DNA of 64,000 bases from Halobiforma lacisalsi AJ5 (lineage in GTDB: Archaea; Halobacteriota; Halobacteria; Halobacteriales; Natrialbaceae), in contig NZ_CP019285.1 in the NCBI RefSeq assembly GCF_000226975.2, positions 1,178,001 to 1,242,000 of the forward strand, written 5' to 3'. How positions within the stretch are numbered: the stretch's first letter is position 1; each line of letters begins with the position of its first letter. The notes beneath the pieces are model-generated. The model searched no databases, had not been told where the DNA came from, and was given only the letters and a program-made list of their open reading frames with translations. The translations under genes and the position numbers were made by a program. Shown here in pieces: positions 1-9,542 of this stretch.

Positions 1-40
1 GCTGGCCAACGTCGTTTCGTGGTGACTTTAGAACGTCGTT

Positions 41-52
41 AAAATTTTATAG
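41..52 (+). promoter_or_regulatory. TATA-like box upstream of hisB
   Basis: An A/T run (AAAATTTTATAG) stands out in otherwise GC-rich DNA. Transcription would start near base 75, giving hisB an untranslated leader of roughly 100 bases, unlike the leaderless pattern of most genes here. I see no other gene in bases 1-175. Confidence 0.45.
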
Positions 53-175
53 AGCGATCTGCGGGCGTTTTCCGGTTTCGTCGTCGCTATCGGGTCAGGA
101 GGGGCGAAGTCGGGAGCGGTGCCCGCCACCGGAGCGAGCGCAACCGCCTTGTACCGCGGGTCCGATCGGTTCGAC

Positions 176-769
176 ATGAGCGACCACGATCGCACCGCGA
201 CCGTCACCCGCGAGACCGCCGAGACGGCGATCGACTGTACCGTGACGATCGACGGCTCCGGCGACGCCGACGTCGAGACCGGGATCGGTTTCTTCGATCA
301 CATGCTCGAGTCGTTCGCCAAACACGGCCTGTTCGACCTCGAGGTCGATTGTGACGGCGACCTCGAGATCGACGACCACCACACGGTCGAGGACGTGGCG
401 ATCGTCCTCGGGGAGGCGTTCGACGAGGCGCTGGGCGACCGTACGGGGATCGTCCGGTACGCCGACCGGCGGGTTCCCCTCGACGAGGCCGTCGCGGGTG
501 CAGTGGTGGACGTCAGCGGGCGGCCCCGGTTCTACTTCGACGGGACGTTCTCACAGGCGTCGATCGGCGGGTTCACGAGTGACATGGCGCGTCACTTCGC
601 CGAAACGCTCGCGATGAACGCCGGCCTGACGTTACACCTCGAGGTGACGGGCGAGAACGCCCACCACGAGGTGGAGGCGCTGTTCAAGACGCTGGCTCGG
701 ACGGTAGACGATGCGACGCGGCTCGACGAGCGCCGGGAGGACACGCCGAGTACGAAGGGAGCGCTCTAG
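176..769 (+). CDS. hisB: Imidazoleglycerol-phosphate dehydratase HisB
   Basis: Catalyses dehydration of imidazole-glycerol phosphate to imidazole-acetol phosphate in histidine biosynthesis, in the cytoplasm. The 197-residue length matches the monofunctional family. The metal-binding signatures are visible: [16 protein letters not shown] at about residues 36-51, the DDHH motif near 66-69, [13 protein letters not shown] near 158-170 and the terminal STKG. The ATG at 176 gives the normal N-terminus; an in-frame GTG at 119 would add 19 residues without family support. It stands alone here; no other his gene is present. Its stop overlaps by four bases the stop of the convergent glycosyltransferase. 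Confidence 0.96.
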   Translation: MSDHDRTATVTRETAETAIDCTVTIDGSGDADVETGIGFFDHMLESFAKHGLFDLEVDCDGDLEIDDHHTVEDVAIVLGEAFDEALGDRTGIVRYADRRVPLDEAVAGAVVDVSGRPRFYFDGTFSQASIGGFTSDMARHFAETLAMNAGLTLHLEVTGENAHHEVEALFKTLARTVDDATRLDERREDTPSTKGAL

Positions 770-2100
770 TCGAGCGGGCGGGCTCTCTCCCCTTCCTGTT
801 CCTGTTCCTCGTCCCCGTTCTCGACCTCGACCTCGACCTCGACTTCGGCCTCGGCCTCGCTCTCGACGTCCTCCCCGGTTTCGCTCGCCTGCAGGCCCTC
901 GCCGACGAGCGACTCGGTTCCATCGTGTGCCCGAATGTCTCCCCGCTCGAGGGCCGGATTGACCGTTTCGACCGTCTCGGGCGGTACCTTCTCGGTCACC
1001 CGGAACTCGGAGACGGGCGAGACGATGCCCCAGGCCGCGCCGGCCGCGTGGAGCACGACGGCCAGCGGCGTCGCGAGGAGAAACGCCGGCCACAGGTACG
1101 GCTCGAGTCGGTAGGCCCGGATTCCGAACCACATGAACACGACGAGCACGACCGCAAGCGCCGCCGAAATCCCGCCGAACGCTCGAGCGAGCACCCCCAG
1201 CGTTCCCGTCTCGACGATGCCGCCGAAAACCCACGCCAGGACGAGCGGGGAACAGGCCCAGACGACCACCCGCGTCCCGTACAGCGGCCGGTACGAGAGC
1301 GGGAGGATACCACCGTCCTGGAGCGAACCGGAGATCCAGCGCCGGCGCTGGCGGATCATTGCCGATATCGTGGGCGGGGCCTGGTTCCGGAACCGGGCGT
1401 CGACCACCCGAAACGAGAACTCCTCCTCGCGGGCCGCCCGCCAGACGAAGTTCGTATCTTCGGTGACGGTCCCGACGTCCCACCCGATCCGTTCCTCGAG
1501 GTCGCGTCGAACCGCGATACCGCCACCCCAGGCGTAGAGGGGATATCGCAGCCGTGGAAACGCGAACTGCTCGAACTGGTAGCCGGTGCGGAACACCTCA
1601 CAGCAGTAGGTGAGCCACGATCCGGTGTAGATCGGCAGCTCCGTGAACTGGACGACGTCCGCGTCCGGAACGCCGGTGAACTCGGTGACGATGGTGTCCT
1701 CGTCGAGGTAGAGGACGTACTCCGTCTCACACTGGAGCGTCTGACTCGCCCATTCGAGCGCTCGTCCCTTGTTCGTCGCCTCGCAGTCGAACTCCTCGGG
1801 GACGACGTGTACCGTCGCCCCGTCGACGTCGATCGGCGTTTCGGCGATCACGTGGACGTCGTCGATAGCCGACGGGACCGAATCGACGGTCCCCTGGACC
1901 ACGCGCTCGCCGTCGACGGTGAGGATCCGGACCTGGACGTCCTCGAGTCCCCACTCGAACCGCTCGTCGTCCGGAGCACGGGAGAGTACGAACACTTCGT
2001 ACAGCCACCACAGGGCCGAGAGGGCGTACAGCCCGAACAACGTGCCGAGCAGAACGAAGAGCGCGATCGAGAGGGCTGACGAGAGGGTTGCGGTGTTCAC
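766..2100 (-). CDS. Membrane glycosyltransferase, GT2 family
   Basis: Probable processive glycosyltransferase that transfers sugar from a nucleotide-sugar at the cytoplasmic membrane face; acceptor unknown. One hydrophobic segment lies at the N-terminus, followed by the catalytic domain with DED at about residues 133-135 (D-x-D, nucleotide-sugar and metal binding), a TED motif near 213-215 and Q-R-R-R-W near 251-255, the signature of cellulose-synthase-like GT2 enzymes. Two or three membrane segments follow. The C-terminal tail is very acidic and encoded by a hexanucleotide-like repeat (about 800-860). I prefer the GTG at 2100, just before the first membrane segment; the frame can extend to a TTG at 2142, adding 14 residues. 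Confidence 0.8.
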   Translation of the reverse strand: MNTATLSSALSIALFVLLGTLFGLYALSALWWLYEVFVLSRAPDDERFEWGLEDVQVRILTVDGERVVQGTVDSVPSAIDDVHVIAETPIDVDGATVHVVPEEFDCEATNKGRALEWASQTLQCETEYVLYLDEDTIVTEFTGVPDADVVQFTELPIYTGSWLTYCCEVFRTGYQFEQFAFPRLRYPLYAWGGGIAVRRDLEERIGWDVGTVTEDTNFVWRAAREEEFSFRVVDARFRNQAPPTISAMIRQRRRWISGSLQDGGILPLSYRPLYGTRVVVWACSPLVLAWVFGGIVETGTLGVLARAFGGISAALAVVLVVFMWFGIRAYRLEPYLWPAFLLATPLAVVLHAAGAAWGIVSPVSEFRVTEKVPPETVETVNPALERGDIRAHDGTESLVGEGLQASETGEDVESEAEAEVEVEVEVENGDEEQEQEGERARPLD

Positions 2101-2200
2101 CCCGCTTCCTAGAAGCGTTCGGAAGTAGTGTCTTTTCCCCAACGACGATTGTCACGGTGACGATCACGTCCTCATCGAGGAGGTTCTGCCCGACGAAACC

Positions 2201-3082
2201 TTACGGCCGGCGGAGTTTCCCCCGGTGTTCCTCGAACTCGCCCTGTTCGACCGCGTGATCGACGATCGCCTCGACGTCGTCGCTCTCGAGGTCGTACGCG
2301 CCGGCGGCCAGCGCCTCGGCTTCGGACCGTTTCACGGGGAAATCGCGGTTGCGCAGCAGGCGGACCACCTTCGCGTAGGCCTTCGAGGGGCGGGTCGGGG
2401 TCGATTCTTCCTCGTTCCCGCCAGACGCCTTCGCTTCCCGGGAGCCGGCTCCCGACCCGGGTTCGGACCCGGAGCTCGACCCGGATTCGGACCCGGTCCC
2501 GGCGCTCTCACGCGTCCGGGCTTTCCCGCCGGCGTCGGCTTCGACGCCCGTCTCGGCGTCGGTTCCCGTCGCGGACCGCTCCGGAATCCCGTCGTCACCG
2601 AACGTAATCTCTTCCTTGGAACTCGAGTCGGCCGACGTGTCGGGGGTCGCGTCCTCGCTCGAGTCCGTTGTCCCGTCGTCGGCCGACCTCGTCTCGGTGT
2701 GGGTCGTCTCGGTCTCGACGGGACGAGCGGCCTCGAGTTCGGGAGGCGAGTCCGACCCGGAGCTGGAGCGGGAGCCGGTGCTCTCCGAGCCAGCGGGGTC
2801 GTCGGTACCGCTCGAGTCGCGGTTAGTCCGTGCTCGTTCCGTTTTCGCATCGGTACCGCCCGAGGTCGCGGTCGCGGTCGCAGTCGCGGAGCCGTCCACC
2901 CCGCCCGCGGCACGGGCCAGCAGCGGCTCGAGCAGCACCTCGAGGCGGTCCTTGCACTCGGCACAGAGGACGACGCGGCGCTGTTCGTCTTCGGTCGGGG
3001 TCGGTTCGAGATCCCGCGGCAGCACCTCGAACGTGCCGGCGGCGTCGGCGTCACAGAAGTCACAGTTCCGGAGTGGTCGCAT
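2201..3082 (-). CDS. Zinc-binding N-terminus, low-complexity linker, C-terminal helical domain; unknown function
   Basis: A 293-residue protein not assigned to a known function. Residues 1-50 carry two C-x2-C pairs (CDFC near 7-10 and CAEC near 40-43), consistent with one zinc site. Residues about 65-225 are Ser/Thr/Glu/Asp-rich and probably disordered. The last 65 residues form a compact helical region (starting RPSKAYAKVVRLLRNRDFPV) that resembles small winged-helix or helical-bundle domains. The start ATG at 3082 lies 22-32 bases after a TATA-like box, so the message is probably leaderless. A role in protein or nucleic-acid binding is inference only. Confidence 0.6.
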   Translation of the reverse strand: MRPLRNCDFCDADAAGTFEVLPRDLEPTPTEDEQRRVVLCAECKDRLEVLLEPLLARAAGGVDGSATATATATSGGTDAKTERARTNRDSSGTDDPAGSESTGSRSSSGSDSPPELEAARPVETETTHTETRSADDGTTDSSEDATPDTSADSSSKEEITFGDDGIPERSATGTDAETGVEADAGGKARTRESAGTGSESGSSSGSEPGSGAGSREAKASGGNEEESTPTRPSKAYAKVVRLLRNRDFPVKRSEAEALAAGAYDLESDDVEAIVDHAVEQGEFEEHRGKLRRP

Positions 3083-3104
3083 ATCCTCCGGTGATGGCCG
3101 TCAA

Positions 3105-3114
3105 ACTAATAAAC
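3105..3114 (-). promoter_or_regulatory. TATA-like box for the zinc-binding protein gene
   Basis: On the minus strand this reads GTTTATTAGT, centred about 27 bases before the ATG at 3082, which fits a leaderless transcript. Confidence 0.5.
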
Positions 3115-3200
3115 GTCCGTCAGACGCCCCGTTTCCGTCCCCGCCCCGCCGACCCGGGTCGAAACTCGAGGAACGGGCGCCGCCGGCATCAACCACCGAT

Positions 3201-3210
3201 CATTATACCG
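3201..3210 (+). promoter_or_regulatory. TATA-like box for the ACT-domain gene
   Basis: CATTATACCG is centred about 29 bases before the ATG at 3235, consistent with a leaderless or nearly leaderless message. Confidence 0.55.
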
Positions 3211-3234
3211 TTGCACACGTACACTCGGCAACGA

Positions 3235-3738
3235 ATGTTCGACGAGATCATGGAGAAGTTCGAGGGCTCCCCGAGCCAGCAGGCGGTCATCCGGCTACTG
3301 CTCGAGCGGGGCTTCTCCGTCAACGACGACGGGCGGGTCGTCTCCGGCGGCATCGAGATCCCGAACACCGGAATCGCCCGCGAGATCGACGTCGATCGCC
3401 GCGTCGTCGACTCCACGACCGACGTCATCCTCGAGGATCCCGAACTGCGGCGCATCTTCCAGAACATCTCGCAGGTGCCCAGCCTGATGGACCTTGCGCC
3501 GGTGCTCGATCTGACGGTGCTGTCGATCGCGGTCGACGACCCCGAACGGGAGGGGATCGTCGCCGGTATCACGGGGACACTCGCCGACAACGGGATTTCG
3601 ATCCGCCAGACGATCAGCGAGGACCCGGAGTTTACCGACGAGCCACGGCTCTACCTGATCACCGACGAGGACCTGCCCGGCGACGTGATCACCGAACTTC
3701 GCGACCTCGATTTCGTTCGGAAAATCGAGATCCAGTGA
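3235..3738 (+). CDS. ACT-domain regulator of amino-acid metabolism
   Basis: A 167-residue soluble protein of the archaeal ACT-domain regulator type (COG2150-like). Residues 1-85 form a helical region with winged-helix character (EGSPSQQAVIRLLLERGF near 10-27, then IAREIDVDRRVVDSTTDVIL). Residues about 95-165 form an ACT domain (LTVLSIAVDDPEREGIVAGI, then DNGISIRQTISED), the fold that senses amino acids in many regulators and enzymes. It probably binds an amino acid and acts on gene expression or an enzyme; target and ligand cannot be read from sequence. It stops one base before the convergent gene at 3740. Confidence 0.8.
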   Translation: MFDEIMEKFEGSPSQQAVIRLLLERGFSVNDDGRVVSGGIEIPNTGIAREIDVDRRVVDSTTDVILEDPELRRIFQNISQVPSLMDLAPVLDLTVLSIAVDDPEREGIVAGITGTLADNGISIRQTISEDPEFTDEPRLYLITDEDLPGDVITELRDLDFVRKIEIQ

Positions 3739-3739
3739 G

Positions 3740-4180
3740 CTACTCGTCCGAATTCCAGTTCTGGCCGGAGTTCGGCTTCGAGTCCGGGTTCGCCGTCCCT
3801 GCGCCCGAGCCCGCGTCTTCGAGCACCGTCATGAGCGTGCTGGTCAGTTCTTCGAACCGCTCGATCGACATCGAATCGGTCGTCACCCAGACGCCGTGGT
3901 CGCCGCGGATGACCCGCGTCAGGTAGCCGTTCTCGAACATCCTGATCGTCGCCTCGTAGTCACCGAGTTGGGTGTTCCGGTATGCCGACTGGGCCCGGAA
4001 GCCGACACGTTCGTGATCGGCGAAGCCGACCAGGTCGGCGGTACGCTCGAGATCCGACCGCAGATACACCTGTTCGACCTCGTCCTCGGTGAAGTACGTG
4101 ATGCTCCGGAGTTCGTCCCCGACGGCGGTCCGACAGGCGGACAGCAGTTCGTCCATGAGTTCGTCGTCGACCGCGGACAT
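3740..4180 (-). CDS. Haloarchaeal small protein of unknown function, paralogue of the 27974 gene
   Basis: 146 residues, no signal peptide or membrane segment. The middle contains GDELRSITYFTEDEVEQVYL (about 19-38) and the later HGVWVTTDSMSIERFEEL (about 94-111). The same blocks occur in the product of the gene at 27974-28396 (GDELRSVVYFTPSDFDLLYV and DVGVVLTTDSMDVAAF), so the two are paralogues about 24 kb apart. This copy has an extra C-terminal Gly/Ser/Asn-rich tail of about 25 residues. Function is unknown; the predicted pattern is alternating helices and strands in a single domain. The ATG at 4180 is the start matching the paralogue best. Confidence 0.7.
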   Translation of the reverse strand: MSAVDDELMDELLSACRTAVGDELRSITYFTEDEVEQVYLRSDLERTADLVGFADHERVGFRAQSAYRNTQLGDYEATIRMFENGYLTRVIRGDHGVWVTTDSMSIERFEELTSTLMTVLEDAGSGAGTANPDSKPNSGQNWNSDE

Positions 4181-4342
4181 ATTCGTTCGGATATACTGGC
4201 GCGAGCGGCAATAGCGTATGGGTGGTTCCACAGCGGCGGGCGACCGACGGGCTCTTTTCGCGTTCCCGTCAACTACCGGTATGTTCGTTTCCGGACTCGA
4301 GGCCGGATCGCGGTCGCGGTCGGTGTCGGCAGGTGAGCGGCC

Positions 4343-4975
4343 GTGACCGATGGCGACACCGACGGTGACGCCGACGCGTACTGGACCGTCGCCGATCCCG
4401 CGACCGCCGAGTTCGTCGTCCAGGGATCGGAGTTCCTCGGCCACGTCCGTCCCGTCGACTCCGTCGAGGCCGCCGAGTCGTTCGTCGACGCCGTTCGGGC
4501 GGAGTACGACGACGCCACGCACAACGTTCCCGCCTACCGCGTCCGGGCCGACCCCGCGGGCGAACTCCTGCGGGAGTACTCGAGCGACGACGGCGAACCC
4601 TCCGGCTCGGCGGGCAAGCCGGCGCTGAACGTCCTTACGCAGCGCGACCTCGAGAACTGCGCGGTCGTCGTGACTCGCTACTACGGCGGGACGAACCTCG
4701 GGGTCGGGGGACTGATCCGGGCCTACTCGAAGGCGGTGAAAGACGCGGTCGATGCGGCAGGTGTCGTCGAGGAGCGACCGCACGAGACGGTCACCGTCAC
4801 GGTCGAGTACGACGATTCCGGCACCGTCCGGGGGGTCCTCGAGAGCGAGGGCTACGAGTTCGAGGCCGACTACGAGGCGGACGTCACCTTCCACGTGCGG
4901 GTGCCGATTGCCGAGGCCGAGGGACTTCGGGATCGGTTGCGCAGCGCGACCAGCGGGCGCGCGGACCTCGCCTAG
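4343..4975 (+). CDS. YigZ/IMPACT family protein (UPF0029)
   Basis: A 210-residue protein of the YigZ/IMPACT family, whose eukaryotic members regulate the Gcn2 stress kinase; the archaeal role is unsettled. Residues about 15-135 are the UPF0029 N-terminal domain with the conserved G-S-A-G-K-P (near 92-97) and the RYYGGTNLGVGGLIRAY block (near 111-127). The remainder is the small C-terminal ferredoxin-like domain (DUF1949 type). The start is a GTG preceded by AGGTGA six bases upstream (4331-4336), a good Shine-Dalgarno match, which decides the start. About 160 bases separate it from the divergent gene at 4180. Confidence 0.85.
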   Translation: MTDGDTDGDADAYWTVADPATAEFVVQGSEFLGHVRPVDSVEAAESFVDAVRAEYDDATHNVPAYRVRADPAGELLREYSSDDGEPSGSAGKPALNVLTQRDLENCAVVVTRYYGGTNLGVGGLIRAYSKAVKDAVDAAGVVEERPHETVTVTVEYDDSGTVRGVLESEGYEFEADYEADVTFHVRVPIAEAEGLRDRLRSATSGRADLA

Positions 4976-5045
4976 GGAGTAGCCGGTTCGAGAGCCGAGA
5001 GACGAGAGACGAAAGAGGAGAGACGATGGGCCCGCTCGCTCACAG

Positions 5046-5894
5046 TTACCCGATCCTGTCCACGAACCGCTCGCTCGCGGCGAGCACCGCGTCGGGATCC
5101 TCGAGGTCGTCGCGGTCGAAGCGAACGTCGAAGAGCCCGCGCTCGAGGACGAGTTCGCCCTCTCGCAGACGGGCGTGATCGACGTCGTCCCAGCGGACGA
5201 GGATCGCCGTGTACGGCCGTCGCTTGACCAGCCCGATGTCGTGGACGCGGAGTTCGGGTTCGACACCGGTCCCGGCTGGACGGAGCCGGCCCTCGACGAA
5301 ACCGCTGACGACCCAGAGGACTCCGAGACCCGCCCAGACGACCGCCCAGAGGCCGTCCCCGCCGAGCGCGTTGATTCCGGCCAGCAGTACCCAGAAAACG
5401 AGGAGGGCGGCGTCGAGCACCGGTCGACGCGGCGGCGTCCACCGACAGGTCGCGCGGGGCTCGCCGACGACGGTGTCGACGTATCGCGTCGTTGCGACCG
5501 CGGTCAGGGCGAGGGCGGTGACGGCGATCGCGACCCCCGAGAGGAGGGCGACGACGCCCGTGACCTCGGGAAGCCGACCGAGACCCGCGGCGAGGCCGAC
5601 GGCCGCGAACGGGAGCGCCGGCATGAGGGCCCCGATTCGACGGCGACGGCTACGCCCCAGTCGCTTCGAGAGCGGCGACACGCGCCGTGAGAGAAACAGT
5701 CCCGAGACGGTGCCGACGCCGAGCGCGACCCCCGCGAGCGCGAGGACGCGAAACGCGTTCGATCCGTCGGCTGCCGTCGCGATCGTGGCAGCGGCACTCG
5801 AGAGGAATACGCCGGCGTAGACGGCGGCGAGTCGGTCGACGACTCCGTCACGGGCTGCGGTGTTGCCGGCATCGGACGGGGAGGGCGAGGCCAT
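5046..5894 (-). CDS. Integral membrane protein of unknown function with C-terminal soluble domain
   Basis: 282 residues. About six hydrophobic segments occupy residues 20-200 (for example AAVYAGVFLSSAAATIATA and LLVFWVLLAGINALG). The last 75 residues are soluble and start with ELRVHDIGLVKRRPYTAILV, reading like a pleckstrin-like or bPH-type beta-rich domain with alternating strands. No transport or enzyme motif is visible. It is transcribed in the same direction as the TRAP permease gene but lies after it with a 69-base gap, so co-transcription is possible. I do not recognise a specific family. Confidence 0.65.
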   Translation of the reverse strand: MASPSPSDAGNTAARDGVVDRLAAVYAGVFLSSAAATIATAADGSNAFRVLALAGVALGVGTVSGLFLSRRVSPLSKRLGRSRRRRIGALMPALPFAAVGLAAGLGRLPEVTGVVALLSGVAIAVTALALTAVATTRYVDTVVGEPRATCRWTPPRRPVLDAALLVFWVLLAGINALGGDGLWAVVWAGLGVLWVVSGFVEGRLRPAGTGVEPELRVHDIGLVKRRPYTAILVRWDDVDHARLREGELVLERGLFDVRFDRDDLEDPDAVLAASERFVDRIG

Positions 5895-5963
5895 CAGCAG
5901 CGCGTTCGGGGGCGACGTGGAAATAGCTTGTCACGTCGTGCCGGTCGGGCCGGCGTCGTCCGC

Positions 5964-8693
5964 TCAGACGTCGCCGGCTGCCGGCGTCGACACGTCCGTG
6001 TCGGCGTTCGTGGGACTCTCACGGGACCGGTTCCGGTAGGTGAGTCCGACCAGCAGGGCCAGCCCGATCCCCCGAAGCGAGGCCGTGATCGTGAAGATCG
6101 TCAGCGCCGAGGGGATGCCGAGCAGGCCGAGCAGCCCCTCGACGATCAGCAGGGGAATCTCCGGCACCATCAGCAGGATCGAGGCAAGCGAGTAGAGTCC
6201 GCGCTCGAGGGAGTCGACGTCGGCGTACTGGTAGCCGATGATCGTCACGCCGAGCGCGTAGACGCCGAGGAACATCCCGACGACTGGGACGAGGACCTCG
6301 CTGGTGAAGAACCCGACGTCGGCGACGTCGCTCCAGCCGATGACCTCGCCGTCGCGAACGAGCAGGATGCCCGGCGAGAAGACGAACGCGAACGGGACGA
6401 GGATCTTGTTCAGCGAGAGCAGGAACGCGGTCGTCGCCGTCTTGAGTTCCTCGGCCTTCGCGACCCCCGCCGCGGCGAAGGCGGCGACCGCGACCGGCGG
6501 GGTGACGTCCGCCATCAGGCCGAAGTAGAGGACGAACAGGTGTGCCGCGAGGACGCCGATGCCGGCGTCGACCAGCGGCGTCTCGAGCATCGCGACCAGG
6601 ATGATGTACATCGCGGTCGTCGGCATCCCCATCCCGAAGAGGATCGCCGCGATCCCGGTCAGCGTGAGCAGGACGAGCATCGACCCGCCGCTGATCGCGC
6701 CGATGAGCGCGGCGAGATTCGGTCCGAGACCAGTGACGCTGATGACTCCCGGCACGATCCCTGCGGCGGCGACGGCGACGACGACGGTCGTCGCGGTCCG
6801 TGCGCCCGAGTCCATCGACTTCAGGATGAAGGTGCCAAAGCGGTACGCGGTGTTACTCGACAGTGACGGCCGGTCGACGGCCGACGCCCCCGCCCGAGCC
6901 GCCTCGTCGACGTCGTCGTCGAGCTCGAGCAGCGGCGAGTTCGCACTCCGGGTGGCGAGCAGGAACGCGAGGCTGACGAGGATGATGATGGTCCCGAGAT
7001 CGGAGGCCGTCGCCACGGCGGCCTCGCCGATCGAGTATGGCTCGGCAGCGACGCTGCTTGCGCCGACGGCCGCCCGCACGGCGTCGACGACGCCGGCCCC
7101 GGTCGTGACGTAGGCGGCGGCCTGGGCGAGCGAGAGGACGGCGATCGTTCCTACGAGTGGCACTCGCGTGCGCTCGTTGTAGGCGGCGACGACCGCGATG
7201 AGCGCGACGATCGAGACGATCGTGTACCAGCCGGCCCGGTTGACCGAGAACCGGGCGATCACCAGGAAGTACAGCAGGAGAACGATCGGTACGAGGTAGA
7301 ACCAGCCCGTTCGGAGGCTCTCGAGGGCGTCGGGGAGTTCTTCCCGTGAGAGGCCGCCGATCCCGCCACGGGCCGCCTCGAAGTGGACCATGACCCACAT
7401 CCCGAAGAAGAAGGCGATCGCCGGCAGGGTCGCGGCGATGATCACGTCGGCGAAGGGCGTTCCGGTGAGTTCCATGATCAGGAACGCCGCCGCACCCATT
7501 ACCGGCGGGAGGATCTGTCCACCCGAGGAGGCTGAGGATTCGACAGCCCCGGCGAACTCGGGCGTGTAGCCCGATCGCTTCATCAGCGGGATCGTGAACG
7601 CGCCCGTGGTGACGGTGTTGGCGATCGACGATCCCGAGAGCATCCCCATGAAGCCGCTCGAGACGACGCTGGCCTTCGCGGGGCCGCCTTTCTTGGTCCC
7701 GGTCAGCGAGTACGCGAGGTCGATGAACCACTTGCCTGCGCCGCTCATCTCGAGGAAGGCCCCGAAGAGGATGAAGATGTAGATGAAGCGGACGCTGACG
7801 GAGACGGGAGTACTCATCACGCCGGCTTCGGTGGTGAACCAGAGGTTGTAGACGATGTTCCCCCAGGATTCGGGCTGGATCGAGAGGACGCCGACGGGCG
7901 AGTCCCGCGGGACCAGGTACCCCCAGCGGGCATAGACGATGAACCCGGCGACGAGTCCCATCAACAGGCCGCCCAGCGCACGGCGGGTCGCCTCGAGGAC
8001 CAGCAGGATGCCGAGCACGCCGACCACGAACGCGTAGGAGGTCTCGTGGAACGGACCCCCGACGGCCGCAAGCCCCGTGACGAGCGTCTCGAGTCCCGGC
8101 AGCCACGGGTAGACCTCCTGGACCGGCGGCGTCGAGTGGATGCCGAAGACGGCGGCGTTCCGGATCTGGTCGAAGTTGCCCACGACGTACACCGCCGGGA
8201 GCAGGGACAGCACCAGCAGGAGGACGTCCAGCGGCGTGATCCGGTTCAGCGACGGGTCGACCGCGAGCCAGCGTACGACGTCGCCGAGTCGCTCGAGCGC
8301 TCGCGTGACCGGGCTGTCGGCACCGAACCGGTCTCGAGCGGCGGGCTCGACCGCGCCGAGCCGGCGGGAAACGGGGCCGTCGCCGCGGGTCGGCGGGTAC
8401 AGCAGGAACGCGAGCACCAGCGCGAACGTGACGTGGATGGTAAAGACCTGCAGCGGCTGTAGCGAGACGAGACTGACCTCGCCGGCGACCGGGAGGGTGA
8501 ATTCGAACTGGTAGCCGCGTGCGGCGATCCACATCTGGAACGCCGAGAAGGTAACACCGACCAGGGCGACGAAGATCGCCGTCAGCCCTCGATGGGTGCG
8601 GTTACGTTCGACTTCCTGAAGAACGTCCTCGGTTTCTTCCTCGGGGAGTCCGTCGTCCGAGAGCGAGTCCGTATCGCGAGTATCCGTGCTCAT
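5964..8693 (-). CDS. TRAP transporter fused permease, TAXI type (12TM/4TM fusion)
   Basis: 909 residues with roughly 18-20 membrane segments. It is a fusion of the small (DctQ-like) and large (DctM-like) permease subunits of a tripartite ATP-independent periplasmic transporter, driven by an ion gradient. Family features include SSGFMGMLSGSSIANTVTTG in the first half of the DctM part and GMGMPTTAMYIIL in the second half, the duplicated DctM core motifs. It is the last of three same-strand genes: binding lipoprotein (10574-9543), DUF1850 protein (9383-8715) and this permease, 21 bases downstream of the latter. Substrate is unknown; TAXI systems have been linked to glutamate and other organic acids. 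Confidence 0.93.
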   Translation of the reverse strand: MSTDTRDTDSLSDDGLPEEETEDVLQEVERNRTHRGLTAIFVALVGVTFSAFQMWIAARGYQFEFTLPVAGEVSLVSLQPLQVFTIHVTFALVLAFLLYPPTRGDGPVSRRLGAVEPAARDRFGADSPVTRALERLGDVVRWLAVDPSLNRITPLDVLLLVLSLLPAVYVVGNFDQIRNAAVFGIHSTPPVQEVYPWLPGLETLVTGLAAVGGPFHETSYAFVVGVLGILLVLEATRRALGGLLMGLVAGFIVYARWGYLVPRDSPVGVLSIQPESWGNIVYNLWFTTEAGVMSTPVSVSVRFIYIFILFGAFLEMSGAGKWFIDLAYSLTGTKKGGPAKASVVSSGFMGMLSGSSIANTVTTGAFTIPLMKRSGYTPEFAGAVESSASSGGQILPPVMGAAAFLIMELTGTPFADVIIAATLPAIAFFFGMWVMVHFEAARGGIGGLSREELPDALESLRTGWFYLVPIVLLLYFLVIARFSVNRAGWYTIVSIVALIAVVAAYNERTRVPLVGTIAVLSLAQAAAYVTTGAGVVDAVRAAVGASSVAAEPYSIGEAAVATASDLGTIIILVSLAFLLATRSANSPLLELDDDVDEAARAGASAVDRPSLSSNTAYRFGTFILKSMDSGARTATTVVVAVAAAGIVPGVISVTGLGPNLAALIGAISGGSMLVLLTLTGIAAILFGMGMPTTAMYIILVAMLETPLVDAGIGVLAAHLFVLYFGLMADVTPPVAVAAFAAAGVAKAEELKTATTAFLLSLNKILVPFAFVFSPGILLVRDGEVIGWSDVADVGFFTSEVLVPVVGMFLGVYALGVTIIGYQYADVDSLERGLYSLASILLMVPEIPLLIVEGLLGLLGIPSALTIFTITASLRGIGLALLVGLTYRNRSRESPTNADTDVSTPAAGDV

Positions 8694-8714
8694 GGTACGA
8701 TATAGTGTAGTGGA

Positions 8715-9383
8715 TCAGGGTTCGACTGTGACTGGATCGAGAGTAGGTGCGAGTATCGATAGCGGTTCCGCGAGTGGTATCGTGGCCCGAGCGCCGGCAG
8801 TCTCGAGAACGCCGCTGTCGCCGCCGGTGTCCGTCGTGACGGTCGCCTCCCCCGGAGGAGCGTTCGCGGAACTGCCCGGCCACGGGACCGCGTCGGTGAG
8901 CGACCGGTCGGCGACCGAGAGTACGACCGGCCCGTCGGTCCGTTCGACCAGGTCGTAGCGTTCGTCTCCGACGATCAGTTCGTGGCCGGCGATCTCCCCC
9001 GGCACGACGTTGAGCCGTTCGTAGGTGCCGTCCGGATAGACGACGAACCCGTCGTCGGTTTCCTCGATGTCGGCGTCCGAGGGGAGCCCCGCCCCGTGGG
9101 AGACGAACACCATCCGGTCCATCCGGAGCGCGCCGTCGTCGACGACGTAGATATCCTCGACCGGCGTCTTCTCCACGCTGTGCATGTACGAAACCGTCAC
9201 CTCAGTCCCTTCGTCGACTGGAACCTCGAGGACGCGGTCGCCGCCGTCGGCGTGTTCGACCACGAGGGTCGCGTCGGCGGTCAGTGCCGTCCCGACGCCG
9301 ACGACGACGCCGGCGAGGAGAGCGGTCGCTCCCAGTAACGCAAGGAAAACGACTGCAGTTCGTCGGTGAATCGCTCGAGTCAC
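8715..9383 (-). CDS. DUF1850 protein of the TAXI-TRAP cluster
   Basis: 222 residues with one N-terminal membrane segment (residues about 10-32) and the rest outside the membrane. The DUF1850 core is recognisable by VTVSYMHSVEKTPVEDIYVV near residues 62-81 and FVSHGAGLPSD near 93-103. Members of this family are usually found next to TAXI-type TRAP transporter genes, as here, and are presumed accessory proteins; the biochemical role is unknown. The start codon is GTG. The stop lies 21 bases before the permease start, so both are very likely one operon. Confidence 0.85.
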   Translation of the reverse strand: MTRAIHRRTAVVFLALLGATALLAGVVVGVGTALTADATLVVEHADGGDRVLEVPVDEGTEVTVSYMHSVEKTPVEDIYVVDDGALRMDRMVFVSHGAGLPSDADIEETDDGFVVYPDGTYERLNVVPGEIAGHELIVGDERYDLVERTDGPVVLSVADRSLTDAVPWPGSSANAPPGEATVTTDTGGDSGVLETAGARATIPLAEPLSILAPTLDPVTVEP

Positions 9384-9436
9384 GGTCAGGATCTGGCGTG
9401 AACGTGAAATCGAAACCGTGCCGGCACGATCGAGCG

Positions 9437-9468
9437 CTCGAGTGCCCGAGTGTCCGAGTGCCCGAGTG
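9437..9468. repeat. Four tandem copies of a degenerate 8-mer
   Basis: The unit (C/T)(C/T)CGAGTG is repeated four times head to tail in the 159-base gap between the TAXI binding-protein gene and the DUF1850 gene. It is simple-sequence DNA with no clear function; it could be a transcript-processing or spacing element. Confidence 0.6.
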
Positions 9469-9542
9469 CTCGCGTCGCCGGCCCGGTCGTTCGGTGCTCG
9501 GTCCGAAACGAGTGGAGTCGAGTCGCGGTCCGGAACCGATCG

